Assembly (NCBI GenBank): GCA_022605955.1
Contig: JAKCOZ010000003.1
Coordinates: 60,326,179-60,390,178 of the forward strand
DNA from: Rallus limicola
Taxonomy: Eukaryota; Chordata; Aves; Gruiformes; Rallidae
Length of the DNA stretch: 64,000 bases
Direction: 5' to 3'
Shown here: positions 1 to 10,018 of the stretch, piece after piece
How positions within the stretch are numbered: the stretch's first letter is position 1
Layout of the letters: every line of letters begins with the position of its first letter
Notes under the pieces: generated by a model
Seen by the model: only the letters and a program-made list of their open reading frames with translations
Told to the model about the DNA's origin: nothing
The model's database searches: none
Position numbers and translations under genes: made by a program

Positions 1-118
1 CCTCCAGCATTTTATGGTCACTGCAGCCAAGGCTGCCCCTGAACTTCACATTCCCCAAAAGACCCAACTTGTTTGTGAGAACAAGGTCCAGCATGGCACC
101 TCCTCGCTGCATCCTCAG
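1..118 (-). repeat. CR1 LINE fragment, cut by window edge
   Basis: The sequence resembles the antisense of CR1 ORF2: the phrases 'ggtcactgcagccaag' and 'gtccagcatggcacc' recur in the same order in the large CR1 at 62540-62600. It therefore lies on the minus strand and probably continues left of the window. The right boundary is approximate, because similarity fades near 118. No intact reading frame remains. Confidence 0.55.
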
Positions 119-506
119 TCACTTAGAGCAGCAAGTTTTCTATTTATAACTTTGTGAAAAACCTCAGATCTTCCCCTGAAGTTTTCTCATTACAGGTATC
201 TTTGTGGTTCTTAATACCTCAGCTTTTCTTTGACTTGTAGTTCAGCCCTGGCAGACTGGTCATATTTTATCTGATCAACTACAGTAACAGATACCTTTGG
301 GCAGAGTAGGCTGAGTAGTTACTTTCCATTGTCATTTCCATTACACCATCATGTGTAATCAAAGATCAGCATTGTCTGATTAAGAAGACTTTAATCTGTT
401 TGGCTGACATCAGTTTATCTGATTGAAAGACATGCTGAAAAGGAGCCCTTGAGTTTACCTGGGTTTCTGTGAGTACATTTTATCTTGCTTTATTGTTTCT
501 GGTTGG
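119..506. other. Non-coding stretch, nothing recognised
   Basis: AT-rich sequence between the CR1 fragment and the solo LTR. I see no reading frame, RNA gene or repeat here. Its last five bases (502-506, GTTGG) are the left target-site duplication of the LTR. Confidence 0.5.
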
Positions 507-1059
507 TGTCATGACCCAGCCTGGATAGCTCAGGAAGCCATTGCAGGTTCGTGATTCCCTTAGGCTAAATTAAGGTGAAATGACACCAAACAATTGCTTA
601 AAAGTTTTATTTATGGTAGAAGCAACCAGAACTCAGAAAGTGTAATAATAGGTGGTATGGCCTCTTACTGAAACATTTATAAGAAGAAACATGGGGAAAA
701 AGGGAAAAGAAAAACAAAGAGATCAGCACTCTTAGAACCTGTGATGACAATGACAGATGATGCAATCCTCTGATGATGGGCACAGCACATGGCTCCTCAG
801 TTTTATGTCTTTTGTAGGCTAATCTCTGCCTCTAGGTACACCCTTTGATGACCCATATGGTTCTCATCCCCTAATGTTCCTGGTCTTCTGCATAGGTGCT
901 GCTAGGGGAGGTGGTCTCTAGGGGTCTTTCAGGTGGTCATAAGCCTCTTGCTCACATGACCTTTGGCCATATATAGCGATGAGAACATGGAGCCACCTTT
1001 CCATGTGTAACTGTTTCCCACCACAGTGTCTAAGACATTAACCCTTTGAGTCTCTCACA
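507..1059 (-). mobile_element. Probable solo LTR of an endogenous retrovirus
   Basis: This 553-bp block reads on the minus strand from TGTGAGAGACTC to GGGTCATGACA, so it has the TG...CA ends of an LTR. It is flanked by a 5-bp direct repeat, GTTGG, at 502-506 and 1060-1064, as expected for a retroviral target-site duplication. In minus orientation a TATA-like box (CTATATATG, complement of 968-976) lies in the upstream half, and an AATAAA polyadenylation signal (complement of 606-611) lies about 100 bp before the end. That is the U3-R-U5 order. No internal gag, pol or env sequence adjoins it, hence solo. A 5-bp duplication suits ERVL-like or class I elements, but I cannot name the family. Confidence 0.65.
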
Positions 1060-1453
1060 GTTGGATGAAGAAGCAATGATCATCTGAAGGTGAGATCCTG
1101 TTTGCCTGTCTCAGGGTCCACACTTTCACTTACTGGCAATTACTGAGAGAAATAGTGGTCTGGAAGAAAGTGTCTACAGGCCAGTTAGGAGAAAGCAACA
1201 GGTTCCTTAAGAAACTTAGCACGTTTCTTGGAGTCTGGGCAACACAACTTGACAGGCTGGATCCCACCCTAGAAAACTGAGTTCCAGTGTGACTGTATGA
1301 GAAGCCTTCAGACACAGCTCGCCCATGCACAGAAATATTTCCTGATAGATAAATTTATATTACGTGTTTGAAATGCATACTGTAGCACAAATTCCTCCAG
1401 TTTGGAGGCAGGCACAATACTGTGCTGCTAGACAGGCAACAAAACATTCACAT

Positions 1454-1473
1454 CAGCTGTTTGCAAACAGCTG
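1454..1473. repeat. Perfect 20-bp palindrome with paired CAGCTG E-boxes
   Basis: CAGCTGTTTG is followed directly by its own reverse complement, CAAACAGCTG. Each arm starts or ends with CAGCTG, a CANNTG E-box of the type bound by class I/II bHLH dimers, and the centre reads TTTGCAAA. Flanking bases (T and C) do not extend the palindrome. A regulatory role is possible but inferred only from the motif. Confidence 0.55.
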
Positions 1474-2827
1474 CAAGTTATCGCCACAAAAGAAGAAAGA
1501 GGCAACAACAGCCTGTAATTATTTGGAGCTGAAAAACTGATTTTAGAAGAGACTGATGTGTTTGTGGCCAGAGAAACTAGCTAAGTCTATCAAAATTATA
1601 TTTTCCGACTGCTCAGCAACTCTTCAGCCTGCCATCCCAGGCATACCAGGGCAGGGCTGAGAGCAGCCCAGCACGTCTGTGGTTTTCATGTCCCTCTCCG
1701 GAGCCTGGTACTGATGGCACTGATGGCTAATGTGGTTTCATGGAAGAGGGTACTCACTTTAGTCAAGCAGTCTTTAATATAAAAATAAATTTTTTGGCTA
1801 TTCAGGAGTATAAGGTTTTTGCTTCTGATGCCATATCTTTGTAGAGGAGCTGAAGGTAGCTGTGGGGACTATTCTTGTTTTTCCCAGAGATGCAAGTTCT
1901 GCTTCAACGTCATAAAGGTTCCTGGGTGGAAGTTTTTGACATGTGGTTGTAGTTCAGGGATCACTTGGTTAGGGATGAATTTTCTGACTTCCCCACAGTG
2001 CTAGGTAGGAAGGACAGTGGATGCCAAGTAGTCTTTTTTGGGCCATTATAGGTATACAGCAGCAGGGTGAAGTTTCCATTGCTGTGCTGTTCAGAGCAGG
2101 CCAGGGACCAAGAGGAAGAACATCCATAGCACCTGCATGTTGGCCAGGTCCAGATAACAGCCAAGCACCCAGCTCTGGCCCCAGCCACCCACATGAAGCA
2201 AATGGGTGCAGCTACCCTGGCATTTGCAAAACCATCTGCAGCTCTGCAGCTGGTACTGATTTAATTTCACATCTGGGCTTTATGCTGCCTCCAAGCCTCA
2301 TGGGAAACCAGAGAGAAGTTCCTGTGCACGTGGGTGTCCATTAACACATGTCTGTGTATCTTCTCTCTCAGGGTTCTTTGGGCTCAGGATCAGGGAGCAG
2401 GAAGGGCTGCTTGGCTTGCTACTGCCATGTCCTTCTGGCAGAGGTTACCACATCAGCCAAACTGACAAAAGGAAATTCCTGTCTGGCTGCAACTCCAACA
2501 CCTCAAAACAAAGCATGATTGCTCAGTCTAAAATGTTTTGATGGCAACCCTTGCCTAAACTGTACCTGAGGACACATAGGTTTCCTTCAGCTCCCTCTCC
2601 TGCGGGGTGGAAGTTCCTTGTACTGAGGCAAAGGGGATAATTAATAAAAGTTATCAAAAATTACATGTCTTACTCCTGGCCACAATGAGTCTTGCCAGAT
2701 TTTGCTTCTCAGAGCCACTGACCTAGTGTTGGCTCATGCAGGAGGAGGGTGCTTGCAGTCCTGCTCCAGAGTTTTGTGCAATGCAGAAATGGCACATTTG
2801 GCAGACAGGAGACCATCCCTGGCTGGT

Positions 2828-2870
2828 TTCACTCTGAAAGTTATGTAAGTAACTTCACTCTGAAGTTATG
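2828..2870. repeat. Imperfect local duplication
   Basis: TTCACTCTGAAAGTTATG (2828-2845) recurs as TTCACTCTGAAGTTATG at 2854-2870, with a 26-bp offset and one base deleted. This looks like a small tandem duplication and has no apparent function. Confidence 0.6.
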
Positions 2871-3605
2871 AATAGGCATAACTTCTTTCTGTGGAATAAG
2901 TTTAACTTTCAGTGCTTTCTGGTTTTTTGTGTAGAAGGAAGTGCCAGAAGTGCTCATGGGTGGACCGTGTCTCATAACTTCACCAGTATAGGGGAAGGCT
3001 ACCAATACAGTTTGATGTGAATTAAGGTGGCCAAGGATAGGTAGTGGTGGAAGGGACAGGCTGATGGCAGGAGAGTCTTTATTTCAGAGTGCCAACCTCT
3101 GCAGAACTGGACTTTGAACAAAATCTGGACCTCCCTGTCTAGTCCTGAAATGACCAGGCACAAAACTGATCCTGAAGATTCCCATTCAGCTTGGAGAGCT
3201 GAATCCATCATTTCTGCACATGCTATAGTTTTTTCTCCCAAATTCCATCCGTTTCTATAGGAAGGCAGTGGTACCTCTGAGTCTCTGAGGAAAGTCCCTT
3301 CTCACTACTCCGGTTAACCTCTAACAAAGAAAGCGAAAGTGGTCAAAAATGACACCTACTGGACACATCTAGGTATCTTCTCTAGCAGATGTCTAAACCT
3401 AAAAATAAATGTCTTTTAAACATCTGATGACAACAGTGACTTGGTTATTTTGGTGGGGGCTAGAGAGTCCAAATACTTCTGGAATCTAATAGGATCACAG
3501 GGTACAGTTGTTATATTTATAGCTGAATGTCTTCAAACTCAGGATGTCTAAGGGCAAGACTAAGGTGGGGCTCAGTCCCAATATGGGCAATGCCGTTTAA
3601 CACAG

Positions 3606-3728
3606 AACTATAGAATCATAGAGTGCTTTGGGTTGGAAGGGACCTCAAAGATCATTCAGTTCCAACCCCCCTGCCATGGGAAGGGATATGCTCCACTAGA
3701 TCAAGTTGCCCACCAGTTTAAGTGACAT
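3606..3728 (-). mobile_element. CR1 LINE 3' end, minus strand
   Basis: It begins with the antisense CR1 tail (TAGAATCATAGAGTG), followed by the hallmark 'ggttggaagggacctcaaag' and 'ccaacccccctgcc' blocks. Only the last 120 bp or so of the element is present, so it is strongly 5'-truncated. It abuts, 5' end to 5' end, the plus-strand CR1 that starts about 3729. Confidence 0.85.
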
Positions 3729-4372
3729 GCCCACATGGACAGTGGGATCAAGCGCGGCCTCAGCAAGTTTGCCAGTGACACCAGGCTTTGTGGTGCGGTC
3801 AAGGAGATGCATGGCCAGCAGGTTGAGAGAGGTGATTCTGCTACTCTATTATACTCTTGTGAGACTACACATGCAGTACTGTGTCCAGCTCTTGGGGTCT
3901 CCAGAGCAAGACATGGAGATGTTGGAGCAGGTCCAGAGGAGAGCATGGAGATGATCAGAGAGATGGATCTCCTCTCCTATGAAGATGGGATGAGAGACTT
4001 GTCTTGTTTAATCTGAAGAAGAGAAGGAGCCAGGGAGAATTTATAGCAGCCTTCCTGTACCTGAAGGGGCCCACAGAAAACCTGGACAGGGACTGCTTAT
4101 CAGGGAGTGTAGTGATAGGTCAAGGGGTGATGGCTTTACAATAAAAGAGGTAGGCTTTACAATAAAAGAGGTAGGCTTAAATGAGGCCCTGGCATAGGCT
4201 GCCCAGAGAAGCTGTGGCTGCCCCCTCCCTGGCAGTGTTCAAGGCCAGGTTGGATGGGGTTTTGGGCAGCCTGGGCTAGTGAAGGCTGCCCTTGCCCATG
4301 GCAGGGGGAGTGGGACTAGATGACCTTTGAGGTCCCTTCCAACTCAAACCATTCAGGTTCTATGATGTGATG
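3729..4372 (+). mobile_element. CR1 LINE, plus strand, 5'-truncated
   Basis: It runs in sense orientation from the end of ORF2 ('gtttgccagtgacaccagg', then 'cagtactgtgtccagctct') through the 3' portion ('ggtcaaggggtgatggcttt', 'gactagatgacctttgagg') to a tail around TTCTATGATGTGATGA. Frames are broken by substitutions and indels. The tail differs from the usual octamer array and is followed by sequence shared with the 60.9-kb CR1. Confidence 0.88.
4132..4173 (+). repeat. 21-bp tandem duplication inside CR1
   Basis: A 21-bp unit starting GGCTTTACAATAAAAGA is present twice, at 4132-4152 and 4153-4173, without mismatch, and a partial third start (GGCTT) follows. Related CR1 copies in this window have one copy of this segment. 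It is therefore a private duplication that arose after insertion or in the immediate source. Confidence 0.8.
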
Positions 4373-4496
4373 AGATGCTGGGAACACACTTCTTGTCTTT
4401 CTGAAAACTTTGGTGGCTGAAGCTCTTCACTGAGGTTCTATCACAATGAAATTTTTGTTTCTCTTTAAGAAGGTTTAAATCTAAGGGGAACCTGGC
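4373..4496 (+). repeat. Sequence beyond CR1 tail, shared with 60805-60929
   Basis: From GATGCTGGGAACACAC onward this non-CR1 sequence matches the reverse complement of 60805-60929. I counted 94 identities in 98 aligned bases in the core. The match then weakens ('ctaaggggaacctggc' here against 'ctaagagaaccttggc') and I lose it near 4496. See the findings for possible origins. Confidence 0.75.
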
Positions 4497-5926
4497 ATTG
4501 AAAGCATGTGGTTTTTGTGATTTTGAATCAGTGACTAAAGGTTTGGTTTGTAAATGAGAGTGACTAGATACACAACTTGAGGCAGGCTGGCCCAGAGATG
4601 GGGATTGTGGTGGGCTGAAGGCTGCTTCTCTGGGTTACTTCACTCACTGGTGACTTGGTGGGTGACATCTGGGTGGTGGTGATGTGCCCACTCGTGCAGA
4701 GCAACCAGTGAACCCTCTTCGGAAATGATGCAATACCTGTTTTCTAGAAGGTTTCTTAGCCTTCCCCTGAATTCTCTCCTGCCAAGCTTTCATTTTCACA
4801 AGAGTTGCCGAATGGCCAAGCTTTGCTTTCCAATAGATCTTGTCTCTGCAGAGCAGCTCTGCGTTTCCACTCCAGGGGCACCAGCACCACTGTTTTCCGG
4901 GAATCAGCCTGGGGAAAGGTTCCCTAGCAGCCTCCCACGCTGAGCCTGGTTTGGGTTTGCGTGGCAGGGCTCTGGTAGTGGGCTGAGGGGCTGCAGGGGT
5001 GGCTTCTGTGAGGAGCTGCAAGATGCTTCCCGCACGTTTGGCAGCGCAAATACCAGCCTGCTGCAAGAGGGACCTGCCGCTGGCCAGGGCTGAGCCCATC
5101 AGTGAGGGTGGCAGCGCCTCTGGGACAACAGAGGTACCAAGGGAAAAGGAGGAGCGGGAGCTTTTTTGTTCCATTTCCTGTGCCAGTAACTACAAGATGT
5201 GTAGAGCCCAGAATTACACAGACACGTTTTGGTGACTGCTTCCTCTTTTGCATAAAGGTTTGTCTCACTTTTGTTCTTAAACAGACTCTCTCGTGGCTGA
5301 TCTTCTGTGTGATAGGCATCAATCAAAAGGACTACCCAGGCTTCCATACCCGGCAGACTTGCCCTAGGTTTACCTCTGCAAACGTGCCTCTGCATTCCTG
5401 GATCGCTGAAGTTTACTGCAGCTGCTGAGCTCACCTCCTCCAAAGGATTCAAATGAAGAATGAGTCACCGTGGCCGAGCTGGCAGAAAAATGATCAGATG
5501 ATGATTTAGAACTCTGAGAAGCAGCTTTCAGGTCAGCAACTGGTGCGTGGAATTTAGGTCTACTGCTAAAGAATTGTGTCCAAGTCAGAAGTGCAAATGG
5601 GTTTGGAAGAACATTTTTTTCTTGTGGAATCACAAGGAATTGTGTTTCATAGGTAGCCCCCCAATGCATCTGCTGAATCAGGGTGGTTTTGTTTTTCTAG
5701 ATTGCCAGACATCGGTAGAACAACAGCAGGGAGTGATTACTTCATGCCCACGCTGCTTTCAGTATCCAAGCATCTTCTTTCTCAGGTGTCCCAGAGCCAC
5801 CCTCACAGGCACATGCCCGAGCTGACCCTGCCTGGTGATGCTCAATGTGCCACACCGCTTCTCCTCATGCCCCCAGCCTGGGTTCAGGTACTTTCAAAGA
5901 CAGGAAAACGTGCTGGCTCTGCTATC
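4497..5926. other. Intergenic, moderately GC-rich, no gene recognised
   Basis: Between about 4640 and 5460 the composition is richer in G+C, and overlapping open frames occur on both strands (longest 176 codons, 4644-5174 minus). None shows a recognisable domain, and they conflict with one another. A non-coding transcript cannot be excluded, but nothing in the sequence proves one. Confidence 0.45.
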
Positions 5927-5994
5927 CCAGGGGGGTTGGACCCAATGATCACTCAAGGTCCCTTCCAACCCATATGCTTCTGTGATTCTGTGAT
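5927..5994 (+). mobile_element. CR1 LINE 3' end fragment
   Basis: The last 70 bp or so of a CR1 in sense orientation: 'ggggttggacccaatgatc', 'aaggtcccttccaaccc' and the tail TTCTGTGATTCTGTGAT. The tail variant (CTGTGATT) matches the copy at 40090-40746, so both belong to a related subfamily. Confidence 0.88.
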
Positions 5995-6889
5995 CTCTCT
6001 CCTCACTGCCAAGGGCGCAGCACTGCTGGAGCAGGAGGCTGCCCCGAGTGGTCCCTTTTGAAATCACTGTTCGACGTTATGCCTCACCAGCAAACCCCTG
6101 GGTGTGTAGAGGAGAAAGACAGAGGAAAAGGAATAGCAGGTAGAAATGTCTGTAAGTACCGCGAGTGCAGCGCTTTCCAGTTCTGCTCCCTTATGAAAGC
6201 TGCCCTCTTTGCTCCAGGCCACTTCCTGCTCCTGGGAGAAGTCTGTAAGCCCCAAGGCCCCTGTTATCACAGGAGGGGGCAGAACCAGCTCCATTTCCTG
6301 GCTGCCAACTGCCTGATTCCTCAACATGCTTTTTCTTCCCATGCACACAGAAGCTGGGCTTACAACTTGCTGGGTCTGTCAGGCCTCGTTGTATTTGTAA
6401 GTTCCTGTTCTGTGGGGAGGATATTAAAAGTAACCGAAAGAAGAGAAGCACTCACGTTAGAATGAAAATAGGAAATCACAGTTTGCAATATTTACAGTCT
6501 TCCACTAGTAATGATCCCCCCAAATATAGCAACCAGAGAGAACTGATGCTTTTGCTTCAGCGTTGGGAGGGAGGCCCTGACTTAAAGGTCTTAAAGTGGC
6601 AGGTTGCTTTGCCTATGTGTATCTGTGAGAGAACGTGATCTTCATGTGACCTCTCATAAGTATCAGGCGAAATGAATTGTTTTGGTGATACCTCACATTC
6701 CCAACCAATCCGTTATATGTTATCTATGTAAAGCAGCAGTGTCATTTGATCACACATTAATAAAGTTCATAATAAGGTCAAGCCAGTATAAAGAAATAAT
6801 AGCCCTGAAAACAAAACCAATCTGGCAGCATTTTTTCAGCTAGAGGGAGGAGTGAGAAGCTGCAAAAGAAACAACTCTGAGGACACCCA
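5995..6889. other. Intergenic, nothing recognised
   Basis: Contains a 135-codon frame (6058-6465 +) overlapped by minus-strand frames. No domain is visible and the composition is ordinary. I see no RNA gene or clear repeat here. Confidence 0.45.
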
Positions 6890-7433
6890 GCTCAGTGAAG
6901 GAGGGGGCGGATGCATTCCAGGTGCCACAGCAGGCCTTGTTGTAGGAGGCTGTCCCCCTGCGGCAAGGGGAGAATGATGGTGAAGCAGATATCCATCTGC
7001 ATCCTGTGAAGGACCCCAGGTGGAGCTGGCAGATTACCCAACAGAGGCCTTGACCCTGTGGGAAGCCTGCACTGGAGCAAGTTCCTGGCACAACCTGTGA
7101 CCCTGTGGAGACAGGAGCCCATGCTGGAGCAGGTTTGCTGGCAGACAGTTCTTATTACTGTTTCTCTTGGTAGTAAATAAGATGATTTTTTTCTGAGGCG
7201 CCTCTGTTTTGCCCATGATGGTAATTGGCAAATTCACAGATTCAAAGAATTTTAGGGGTTGGAAGGGACCTCCAGAGAACATCGAGTCCAAACCCCTCAA
7301 ATGATCTCTCCTTGTCCTTATCTCAACCCACAAGTCTTTTGTTGTATTTTCTCTCCCCTGTGCAGCTGAGGATGGACAGTTATAGTGCAGCTTTTGTGAG
7401 CACCTGGCCTCCAGCAAGGGTCATCCCACTACA
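6890..7433 (+). mobile_element. ERV/LTR-retrotransposon remnant, interrupted by CR1
   Basis: The block resembles a widespread avian LTR-element 3' end, with repeated 'gaccctgtgg' and 'ctggagcaggtttgctgg' phrases. It continues into 'ttgcccatgatggtaattgg' and, after a CR1 insertion (7231-7300), 'gatctctccttgtccttatc'. It stops at a CA end (CCCACTACA, 7433). Recognition rests on remembered similarity, so the class (ERVL-like) is tentative and the left boundary approximate. There is no open retroviral reading frame. Confidence 0.55.
7231..7300 (-). mobile_element. CR1 3' end nested in an LTR remnant
   Basis: Antisense CR1 tail (CACAGATTCAAAGAATTTTA) then 'ggggttggaagggacctcc' and 'gagtccaaacccc'. 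Only about 70 bp is present. The LTR-element sequence appears to resume on the far side, so this CR1 inserted after the LTR element. That gives relative ages: LTR element older, this CR1 younger. Confidence 0.8.
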
Positions 7434-9897
7434 GAGGTCCATGCATCACGCACAGGTTTTGCTTTATTAGCTGTAGACAATATTAGACCATTTTGGTTCC
7501 TGTTACTATGTCCATGGCCCCTTGTCCCCAGTGTATGGAGATGTCAATGTCATACTTTCATACTTTACCATCTCCTGTACTTTCTTCTTCCCTCCTTGTG
7601 CTTTCTTCCTTCATTCCAAAGCAAATCCAAAGGCTCTGGAAGCTTCAACATTTCCACTTCCCCCACATTGCCTCCTTCTTCTATTGCATCTTTCTCCCAT
7701 ATGTCCTCAGCACATCTGGATGGGCAGCATAGCACTGAAGATGCAGCACAGCATAATCATGGGTTTCTTGGGATTAACTGAAGAACATCCTCAGTGAGCA
7801 CCTGCTCAACATTTCTTTTGAGAGCTGAAAAGGCATTTTGGAGGACTATGCTCAAAAAGAAGAGACTCTGTATCCTTTTTTTCCATTTAAAGTCTACACA
7901 AAGGCATCTAAATGAAGGCTGTGTTTGGAAACTCATTGCATAGATACCATGCCTGTCTCAAGTCTGGGCATCTTCCTCTGAAAATCAAGCTGTTTTCTGT
8001 CTCTTGTTCATTCCCCTTTTTTAAAAATAAACCCTTTTATGTAAACATGACTGATCATTTTTGTAGCCTTGCTATAACAAGGAAGGAAATTGGTAAAATG
8101 AGTTTTACCACACAGAGGGCAAACCAGCATATTTTAAAGCAGTTTTCAAAGTGCTCTTTACTCTGGCAGTGCCTTCGTTGCTATGGCTCAAAACCAGTGA
8201 ACAAGGTGCCCATGATCATGACGGCATCTTCTTCAAACACAGGGTCAAATATGGACTGTGTGTCATTTCAGGTCCTCTTTGAGCAAACCTGAATATCAGG
8301 CTTTTCAGGCCACCTCCCTAAGCAGTTAAGTGAAATCCTGCGACGTTACCTCATCCTGGTGCACAGTGCAAACATTTTTTGCAGATGCCTGAGCAGCCCT
8401 ACAACGCAAAACACTGAGGTTTAACAAGGTGGTATATAAATATGTCTTTTGACTGGGACCTGGTGAAACAGCAACACAGAAGAGTCAGGCACCCCTGATA
8501 GTTCCTGTGATTATTTCACTTTACTGTGAGCCAAAAAACTTTCACTGACCTGTGGCAGGTGGCAGAAGCAACTGCAGAGGGGGGATGCACTTCTCTGAGC
8601 CACCAGCCGTGGTTAGCACCCCACTCCTGCAGGCGCGCACCCATCTGAAGCACCATTCAATCACAACATGGATTCAGGAGAGGGGCAGCAGCTTTTATTG
8701 CACCTTAATTCAATACCCATCGTCTCAGAAATCAGGATGGGGATATAAAGGCTCTGCAAGTCAAGCTATGAGCAGAGGAGGAGGAGATGCTGCATAAGGG
8801 GCACATCTCTGACCATGCTTCTGTGGTTATACAAGTGACAGCTCTTCAAGGCTATGCAGAATTTTTTTAAGTCAAGGGGTCAGTATTAAGGGAAGGGATA
8901 ACATTCAGTTGATGCAAATGTTAAGTTGGGTAATTGGATTTTTTAACTTGATGCAACAGACAAGAAGATGGTGCATCCCCTGCTCACACCTGCTTGTTCC
9001 AGTGCTGTGAGCTCTTTTGCCAGCTCTGGGGGCCATAGAGAAGAACTTAGGGAAAGGGTACCAAAATTTATGTGATAATGAATTTATCCCTGGGTGGCCT
9101 CTCCTTTGATCTTTGGCCTCTGCACCAATGGCTTGAAAAACAGCAACAGCTTATATAAAGGAAAGAGAAAATATTACTTATTGGGGATTTCCACTGAGAG
9201 GCTGTGGTTAGGCTAAAATTCTGTGAAACAATGGAGAGCAGAAAGAGTCAACCTTTAGTACAGAGTGAACTTCCACCACTCTATCTAGTAATTTAGTTAC
9301 AAGCAGAGCATCTGATCCCACATAACAAGAACTACTACTACTACTACTGCTGCTGCTACAAAGCTACTTCTCTACCTTCTATAGGAGGGAAAGAACCAAT
9401 TATATTGATTACCATAAGGGGTCCTTTTTGTTTGGTTGGGTTTGTTGTTTGGGGTGTTTGGTTTTTTTTCCTTTTGCCTTTACTTGCCTGGCTTTTGCAT
9501 TTTTAGCCTTTAGCTCTTTGAGAACATAGTTTAATGGTCACAGTGGAGTGCGGTTTTCCTCATGGGCCTGTTCATTTCTGTGCTTCATCATCTGGAAATA
9601 AGTGAAAATTGTCCCACCTCTAAAAGTTTATCCTATTAAAAGGACCCCTTCTCTCCTTCCCTAACATTGTCAACAAATGCAATATCCTGGGCTAGTCTAC
9701 ACCTAGTAGCAAGAACTGATAATTCTCTGATAAACAAACACTATAAAAATGGATTGTAGAGAGGCCTCTTATCCTCTTCTACCAGCCATTACTGAACTGT
9801 GGAAAGCAATTCACACCAAAGCAAAGAGGTGTGAAAGTAGATGGATTTTAATCATGTCAGCTATTGGCTGAAAATGTTTTAAACGTGCTGTTTATAA
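7434..9897. other. Intergenic, no gene recognised
   Basis: Short frames only (up to 126 codons, 7912-8292 +), none with a recognisable domain. It includes an (ACT)n/(GCT)n trinucleotide run at about 9331-9359 and a G/T-rich patch at about 9431-9472. Confidence 0.45.
9331..9359. repeat. (ACT)n trinucleotide microsatellite grading to (GCT)n
   Basis: About six ACT units followed by three GCT units, a short imperfect trinucleotide tract with no coding context. Confidence 0.8.
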
Positions 9898-10018
9898 GCC
9901 TCAAAGGGGGCTTATAAGAAAGATGGGAACAGACATTTTAGTAGGGCTTGTTGAGATATGACACGGGGCAATGGTTTTAAATTGAAAGAGGGTGGATTCA
10001 AGTTAGATGTAAGGAAGA
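9898..10018 (+). mobile_element. CR1 fragment, plus strand, lacking its 3' tail
   Basis: Sense CR1 sequence from the late ORF2/3' region: 'aaagggggcttataagaaag', 'ggggcaatggttttaaattg', 'aaagagggtggattc', 'agatgtaaggaag'. It stops without the usual 3' end and passes directly into antisense CR1 sequence at about 10019. Confidence 0.72.

Larger units (their letters stand above)
1060..3605. other. Intergenic, no gene recognised
   Basis: No coding sequence I can support. Short frames up to about 107 codons (for example 2021-2344 +) lack recognisable domains and overlap frames on the other strand. The stretch contains a 20-bp palindrome (1454-1473) and a small local duplication (2828-2870), listed separately. 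Confidence 0.5.

Noticed and set aside
543..560. GGTTCGTGATTCCC resembling a tRNA B-box
   Set aside because: No matching A-box or cloverleaf arms lie upstream on either strand, and it lies inside the LTR.
4644..5174. 176-codon minus-strand frame in a GC-rich patch
   Set aside because: Competing frames of similar size cover the same bases on both strands, and none resembles a known protein.
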